Assembly: GCF_030348945.1 (NCBI RefSeq)
Contig: NZ_JAUCEN010000002.1
Location: 4,526,001-4,590,000, forward strand
DNA length: 64,000 nucleotides
Direction: 5' to 3'
Source of the DNA: Peribacillus sp. ACCC06369
GTDB lineage: Bacteria; Bacillota; Bacilli; Bacillales; DSM-1321
Part shown: positions 59,959 to 64,000 of the stretch, piece after piece
How positions within the stretch are numbered: the first letter of the stretch is position 1
Layout: the number at the start of each line of letters is the position of its first letter
Notes under the pieces: model-generated
The model's database searches: none
What the model saw: only the letters and a program-made list of their open reading frames with translations
What the model was told of the DNA's origin: nothing
Translations under genes and position numbers: made by a program

Positions 59959-61119
59959 TTAAAAATCAAATGACAGTTCAGGCATGAATTGATTCATATG
60001 TTTTTGAATTTCGTTATATTTGTCAGACTGATCACTCAAGGTTTTCATTGGAATGATCTCATATGGCCGGTTGACCCAGGTTGGCAGGAATTTAGGATTT
60101 TGCAGTTCGATTTTCACATCATCCCCGGTTTGGATTTTCTTTACGCCAATTTGCATAATACCGCCGATGTCTTTGTAATCTCCCTGCTGGCCGGATAAGA
60201 AATTCCCAAGCGAATAAGCAACAAATGCCCGTTCGCCGTTTGGTTTTGTAAGCCATGAAACAGGCTGCAAAACGTGTGGGTGGTGGCCAATAATAATATC
60301 AGCACCTGCATTAGCTGTCGTTTGAGCAAGCAGCTTTTGTTCATCATTAGGCAACCGTTCATACTCTTTGCCGAAATGCAGACTGACCACAACGACATCT
60401 GAAACTTTCTCTGCTTCTTTAACTTCCGTCTGGATTCTCGTGGTATCAATTAAATTCACAAGATGCGGCTTCCCCGCAGGAACAGGAATCCCGTTCGTTC
60501 CATACGTATAGCTGAGAAACGAAAAGGTAATATCGTTTCTTTTTAATATCCGAATGATCTTCTGGTCTTCAGACGATTGATAAGCTCCTGTATAAGGCAT
60601 CCCAATACTGTTCCAGTGGTTAAGCGCATTCAAAATGGCCTTTTCTCCTCGGTCAAGTGTATGGTTATTGGCGATTGTCACGAGATCAACCCCGTTTGCC
60701 TTTAGAGCATCTCCCACCTCTACTGGTGAATTAAAGGAAGGATATGAGGAAAGCCCTATTTCTTTCCCGCCAATCATCGTTTCCTGATTAGCCACGGTAA
60801 TATCCGTTTTTCCCAGATAGGGCTTCACAAATCGGAACATCGGATTAAAGTCATACGAGCCGTTTGACTTGCGGGCGGGTATATACACCCTATCGTGAAT
60901 TAAAATATCTCCCACAGCGCCTATGGTTGCTGCAGTTACTTTTTGTTTCGGAACAGGTGTATGAGCGTTAGATGAAGCGTTTTCGGGTTTAAGTTTCTTT
61001 TTATTTTCTGCCTTTGTTTCCGAGACTTTTGGTTCCTCTTGAAATTGACTTTTTACAAATGGTGCAAGAATCCATAACAAACATATAAATGTAGCTAGAA
61101 ACACTAGTATTCTTTTCAT
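59959..61119 (-). CDS. CapA family protein
   Basis: 386 aa. N-terminal signal anchor (LVFLATFICLLWILAPFV), a low-complexity Lys/Glu spacer, then a metallophosphatase-like CapA domain: IGAVGDILIHDRVY, ITVANQETMIGG, LVTIANNHTLDRGEKAILNA, VVVSLHFGKEYERLPNDEQK, ADIIIGHHPHVLQPVSWLTK. CapA proteins take part in poly-gamma-glutamate capsule synthesis or act in cell-surface polymer metabolism. No other cap genes are adjacent. TAGGAGGTAGC before the start. Confidence 0.9.
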   Translation of the reverse strand: MKRILVFLATFICLLWILAPFVKSQFQEEPKVSETKAENKKKLKPENASSNAHTPVPKQKVTAATIGAVGDILIHDRVYIPARKSNGSYDFNPMFRFVKPYLGKTDITVANQETMIGGKEIGLSSYPSFNSPVEVGDALKANGVDLVTIANNHTLDRGEKAILNALNHWNSIGMPYTGAYQSSEDQKIIRILKRNDITFSFLSYTYGTNGIPVPAGKPHLVNLIDTTRIQTEVKEAEKVSDVVVVSLHFGKEYERLPNDEQKLLAQTTANAGADIIIGHHPHVLQPVSWLTKPNGERAFVAYSLGNFLSGQQGDYKDIGGIMQIGVKKIQTGDDVKIELQNPKFLPTWVNRPYEIIPMKTLSDQSDKYNEIQKHMNQFMPELSFDF

Positions 61120-61467
61120 GGCAATGCTACCTCCTACTATTATAGTAGGGTGTTTTTAGGAAATAACAACAAAAATATCTATTTGATATTTAAAATGAAC
61201 ACATCATTTGTTTGAAACAGAGTACGAAATAGGAAAAAAAGTTAGCCATATCATGTGTTGCTATGTCAGATGTGCTTGCTATCTCATCAGTCGTATACAA
61301 AGCATTTCCGTTTGACGCAGTCCATTCCAAAAGGATACTTAAAGCAAATCGCGAACGAAGCGAATGATGAATAGACTTACTAGAAGTGAGCGAACTTGTC
61401 ACTGTTCAACGATTGGCTAATTTTAAAAATGGGCACCAATCATATGTGACCACTTTGGATATCGGAT
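61120..61467. other. Intergenic, possible decayed sequence
   Basis: A minus-strand open frame of 70 codons (61190-61402; SIHHSLRSRFALSILLEWTA) has no ribosome binding site and no recognisable domain. It could be the remnant of a gene. Otherwise nothing. Confidence 0.35.
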
Positions 61468-61500
61468 AAAAGCCCTTCTCATATAGAGAGGGGCTTTTTT
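61468..61500 (+). terminator. Rho-independent terminator-like hairpin
   Basis: AAAAGCCCTTCTC/GAGAGGGGCTTTT with TTTTTT on the + strand. No intact + strand gene precedes it. Confidence 0.75.
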
Positions 61501-61680
61501 AGGCTCCTTTACTAGAATCATTTAGTGATTGATTTCATAACACAAATTTAAAATATCTTGTAAATTTTGAGTACACTCATAGTAGACAATTAAAAATGCT
61601 TGTTTACTTTAGGTGGTAATTTGCACGTAAAAGTATCAACTGTAGGGATTGATCAAAAGGCCCTCATGAACCCACATATT

Positions 61681-62539
61681 GGTTCTGATGCAAAAACTTC
61701 AATAATAGCAATTAATCTCTAAATCTTGGACATACTGATACTTTAATCTTAAAAAAGGTGCGTGATAGTATGGGAAATCAAAATTTATTCAAGTGGAAAC
61801 ATTATCTGCCTGACATGATTTTGTTAACAGTGAGATGGTACCTGCGGTACAACTTGAGCTTTCGTAATTTAGTGGAGATGATGGAAGAACGCGGCTTATC
61901 GATGGCTCACACAACGGTTATGCGTTGGGTTCATCAATATGGACCGGAATTAGATGAAAGGGTACGGCGTCATCTTAAGCAAACAAATGACTCCTGGAGA
62001 GTCGATGAAACGTATATCAAAGTAAAAGGTCAATGGATGTATCTGTATCGTGCAGTGGATTCCAAAGGAAACACGATTGATTTTTATCTCAGTAAAACAA
62101 GAAACAAAAAGGCTGCAAAGCGCTTCTTCAAGAAAGCTTTGCGGTCTTTTCATGTTTCTAAGCCTCGTGTCATGACGGTCGATAAGAATCCGGCTTATCC
62201 TATATCAATTGAAGAGTTGAAAAAAGAGAAAAGCATACCTGATGGTATGTAACTTAGACAACAGAAGTACTTGAATAACATAGTGGAGCAAGATCGTCGC
62301 TTTATAAAGAAGCGAGTCCGTTCTATGCTAGGATTAAAAACGTTTCGAACAGCCAAACAAATCATCTGTGGAGTGGAGGTGATGCATATGCTGAAAAAAG
62401 GACAACTTCAACAAGGGGTGAAGTCTGTCCAAAGTGAGATTGAATTTATACTTAAATTATTTGGAGTAGCCTCATAATTCATAGATGAAAAGGATATTGA
62501 GTTTCTACGTTTCTAACAGGTCATATTTGCACCAGAACC
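61681..62539 (+). mobile_element. IS6-family insertion sequence (859 bp), defective
   Basis: Bounded by inverted repeats GGTTCTGATGCAAAAA (61681) and TTTGCACCAGAACC (ending 62539). Contains one transposase gene with an internal stop. No 8-bp target duplication is seen (CACATATT on the left, TTTTTACA on the right), suggesting later rearrangement or formation by replicon fusion. Confidence 0.88.
61758..62477 (+). pseudogene. IS6-family transposase with in-frame stop
   Basis: Normal IS6 length of about 239 codons, interrupted by TAA at 62250-62252 in the same frame. DDE residues are visible: WRVDETYIKV, VMTVDKNPAYP and, after the stop, NNIVEQDRRFIKKRV. N-terminal MILLTVRWYLRYNLSFRNLV and TTVMRWVHQYGPEL are typical. 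The stop separates the last catalytic residue from the rest, so the element should be inactive. Confidence 0.9.
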
Positions 62540-62649
62540 TTTTTACATGTCTTTCCGATAATGCCAAAGAAAATTCAAAAACAGAACGAACTTCAGAATC
62601 TTTAACAGGAATCGGTTGTCAGCATCCCCTCATTATGAAAGCTTTTGTC

Positions 62650-63759
62650 CTATTGATAATTCGTTGTTCCTAAGCCCTTAATTTTTGTTTTAACATGTAT
62701 GTTTATTTTGGATTTTGCTAGATTTTTCCCCCAGTCATCTTGTACTTTTTTCCACTCTTGATAGGTGTAGGCTCTTGCATACAGACCAAGCCCTAGAGGA
62801 TCAATTTGAGCTTTTTGTATTTTCTGAATTAATCGGTTGAATTCATTCTCGAGCTCATTTGCAATGCTTTTTTCAAGCTTTGCATAATCTTTTTTGACAT
62901 CGAATGGAAAGAGTTGTTCGGATATCGAGATTTGTAAATTTACATTTATATCATATACAAAGTGTCTATTGAACTTTACTTTCTTCTTTACTTTCAAATC
63001 TGGAATGGAGAAGCTGATGTATGGTTTGCCTTTACTGGCGGATTCCATAGAAACCGGAATAGTTATGGAATAATCACCTTTTTGTTTACCTTCTAAAATA
63101 TTTAATAATTGATTTTCTTCAGGTGTTATTGTTAATTTATACTGGCCGGACTGAGCTAGAAGTGCGGAGCCTGTTAGCTCGATTCTTTTTTTCTTTTTGA
63201 TTTGGGTGATCCAGGCTGTTCTCCCTTTGTCCTTCATTTGTCTGTGAAAATCCTGGAGGGTCGTTTTTTTCACAATATTTCTCTTGGCGGCAGCATCAAT
63301 TAAACTTGTTAAATATAGAGATAGTCGCGGTTTATCTGTTGGTTTATCGAAAATAACATCTGCAACTGATCCATCTACAGCGACAACACGCGCGGTTACT
63401 GTATTTTTAGGATCTCTGAAGAAAGGATCGAGATAGTCAAACCAATCCTTCTTTTTAAGCAGTCGTTTCCCCACCAAAAAGATTTGCGTTTTACTTCCTG
63501 ATGTTAATCCTATTACCCTCGCATCAAATTTTTCTCTTGAATGTCGGAGGGTGTATGATTTAACTTCATACACTTCTTCCTTATCTTTTGCCTCTTTACT
63601 AAATATCGGGCTTGACATATACACTAATAAATTATCCTCTTCATCTAAATCGAGGCCTAAAATAAGTGAGGCGCTAATTTCCTCTATTGGTGTTGCATCC
63701 ATACACCCAGAGAGTATCATTACAAGGGTCAAAAGACACAATCCTATTTTTCGGCTCAT
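62650..63759 (-). CDS. Spore germination lipoprotein, Ger(x)C family
   Basis: About 369 aa C-subunit of a GerA-type germinant receptor. Signal peptide with lipobox LSGC (IGLCLLTLVMILSGCMDATP), then IEEISASLILGLDLDEEDNL, VGKRLLKKKDWFDYLDPFFR and the C-terminal Spore_GerAC domain (IQKAQIDPLGLGLYARAYTY). Anchored on the outside of the inner spore membrane. ATG at 63759 has GGAGGTGA at ideal spacing, which overlaps the stop codon of the upstream gene: translationally coupled. Confidence 0.93.
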   Translation of the reverse strand: MSRKIGLCLLTLVMILSGCMDATPIEEISASLILGLDLDEEDNLLVYMSSPIFSKEAKDKEEVYEVKSYTLRHSREKFDARVIGLTSGSKTQIFLVGKRLLKKKDWFDYLDPFFRDPKNTVTARVVAVDGSVADVIFDKPTDKPRLSLYLTSLIDAAAKRNIVKKTTLQDFHRQMKDKGRTAWITQIKKKKRIELTGSALLAQSGQYKLTITPEENQLLNILEGKQKGDYSITIPVSMESASKGKPYISFSIPDLKVKKKVKFNRHFVYDINVNLQISISEQLFPFDVKKDYAKLEKSIANELENEFNRLIQKIQKAQIDPLGLGLYARAYTYQEWKKVQDDWGKNLAKSKINIHVKTKIKGLGTTNYQ

Positions 63760-63764
63760 GAAAA

Positions 63765-64000
63765 TCACCTCCGTGAAAATCTCTCATATCCCCAACTGTA
63801 AACCCATAAAAAAACGGGAAACACATATGCTATCGCAATCCCGGCATTCGAGATCCATTTTTGCCAGGTTGTTACTTGCATCCATGTTGGTTGAACAAAA
63901 AATATGGCCACGACGAGTAAACCTAACAAAACGGGCACATATAAACTATGATCCTGCTTATTCATTAATTGACTGAAACTAAAGACCGTACAGTACATGT
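63765..64000 (-). CDS. Spore germination protein, GerAB-type (C-terminal part)
   Basis: Runs off the right edge. The visible part has three membrane segments (SLYVPVLLGLLVVAIFFVQP, NAGIAIAY, VFPVFLWVYSWGYERFSRR) typical of the end of GerAB/GerKB permease-like subunits. Its stop codon lies within the ribosome binding site of the GerC gene, the standard receptor operon order A-B-C. Confidence 0.8.
   Translation of the reverse strand, partial: MYCTVFSFSQLMNKQDHSLYVPVLLGLLVVAIFFVQPTWMQVTTWQKWISNAGIAIAYVFPVFLWVYSWGYERFSRR

Noticed and set aside
61190..61402. 70-codon minus-strand ORF upstream of the IS6 element
   Set aside because: No ribosome binding site, no recognisable domain; listed only as part of an intergenic stretch.

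Overview
The window looks like a low-GC, spore-forming Bacillaceae chromosome. It carries a GerAC-type germination lipoprotein and the end of a GerAB-type partner, a bacillithiol-type fosB, a Bacillus-type rifampin phosphotransferase, YxjI and YycE homologues, and strong AGGAGG ribosome binding sites. A Peribacillus or Bacillus simplex-like species is my guess; no rRNA or other species marker is present.

Main observation: from about 0.1 kb to 58.2 kb the window is an array of small unrelated accessory genes separated by about 45 copies, intact or partial, of one structured repeat. I call it the PHP site (palindrome-hairpin-palindrome). On the + strand an intact copy of about 75-82 bp reads: left box AACTAAC-CTGCCCC-GTTAGTT, a linker CCATAAGAAAA, a variable hairpin (for example AGCTGCC..GACAGCT), a short linker, then right box AGCTAAC-GCACCC-GTTAGTT. 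Every copy has the same orientation, whatever the strand of the neighbouring gene. Most genes lie on the minus strand, so in gene sense the order is gene, right box, hairpin (with a T-run, so it can terminate transcription), left box, next gene. Two 7-bp inverted arms per box, pairing of the outer arms, an unpaired spacer and a variable apical hairpin match the layout of integron attC sites. The arms differ from the attC cores RYYYAAC and GTTRRRY at one position each. No integrase gene is in the window.

Cargo, left to right. 0.2-5 kb: GNAT, YycE-like VOC, DMT transporter, SRPBCC/ArsR pair, small membrane proteins, lipoprotein. 5.5-12.2 kb: LysR/MFS pair, second GNAT, K+ channel, DUF6584-type protein, phosphotransferase. 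12.2-18.5 kb: a degraded stretch with split and truncated genes, second SRPBCC/ArsR pair, second lipoprotein, group II intron 1. 18.5-23.6 kb: sigma-54-type promoter before a thioesterase, fosB, HxlR/quinone oxidoreductase. 23.6-35 kb: small membrane and cytosolic proteins, CPCC protein, intron 2, an FtsH N-terminal domain without its ATPase, VOC protein, YxjI. 35.5-44.9 kb: rph, SDR, phosphotransferase, patatin, GrpB, DinB, XRE/DUF2178 pair. 45-49 kb: intron 3 and a ClC channel. 49.4-54.2 kb: a + strand operon of AraC-type response regulator, MFS transporter and a HAL/PAL-like protein that lacks the Ala-Ser-Gly triad. 54.4-58.2 kb: DUF3888, PadR plus ABC-2/YhgE-like permease, nitrilase. The repeats stop at 58.17 kb. 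Berberine-bridge-type oxidase, CapA, a dead IS6 element and the ger genes follow.

Three near-identical 1888-bp group IIC introns sit at the same position inside three PHP sites, just 3' of the hairpin in intron sense. Duplicated cassettes, genes cut at box edges, boxes shared by two hairpins and a box inside a terminator loop indicate past recombination at these sites. The cargo is rich in detoxification, resistance and small membrane proteins and does not form one pathway.
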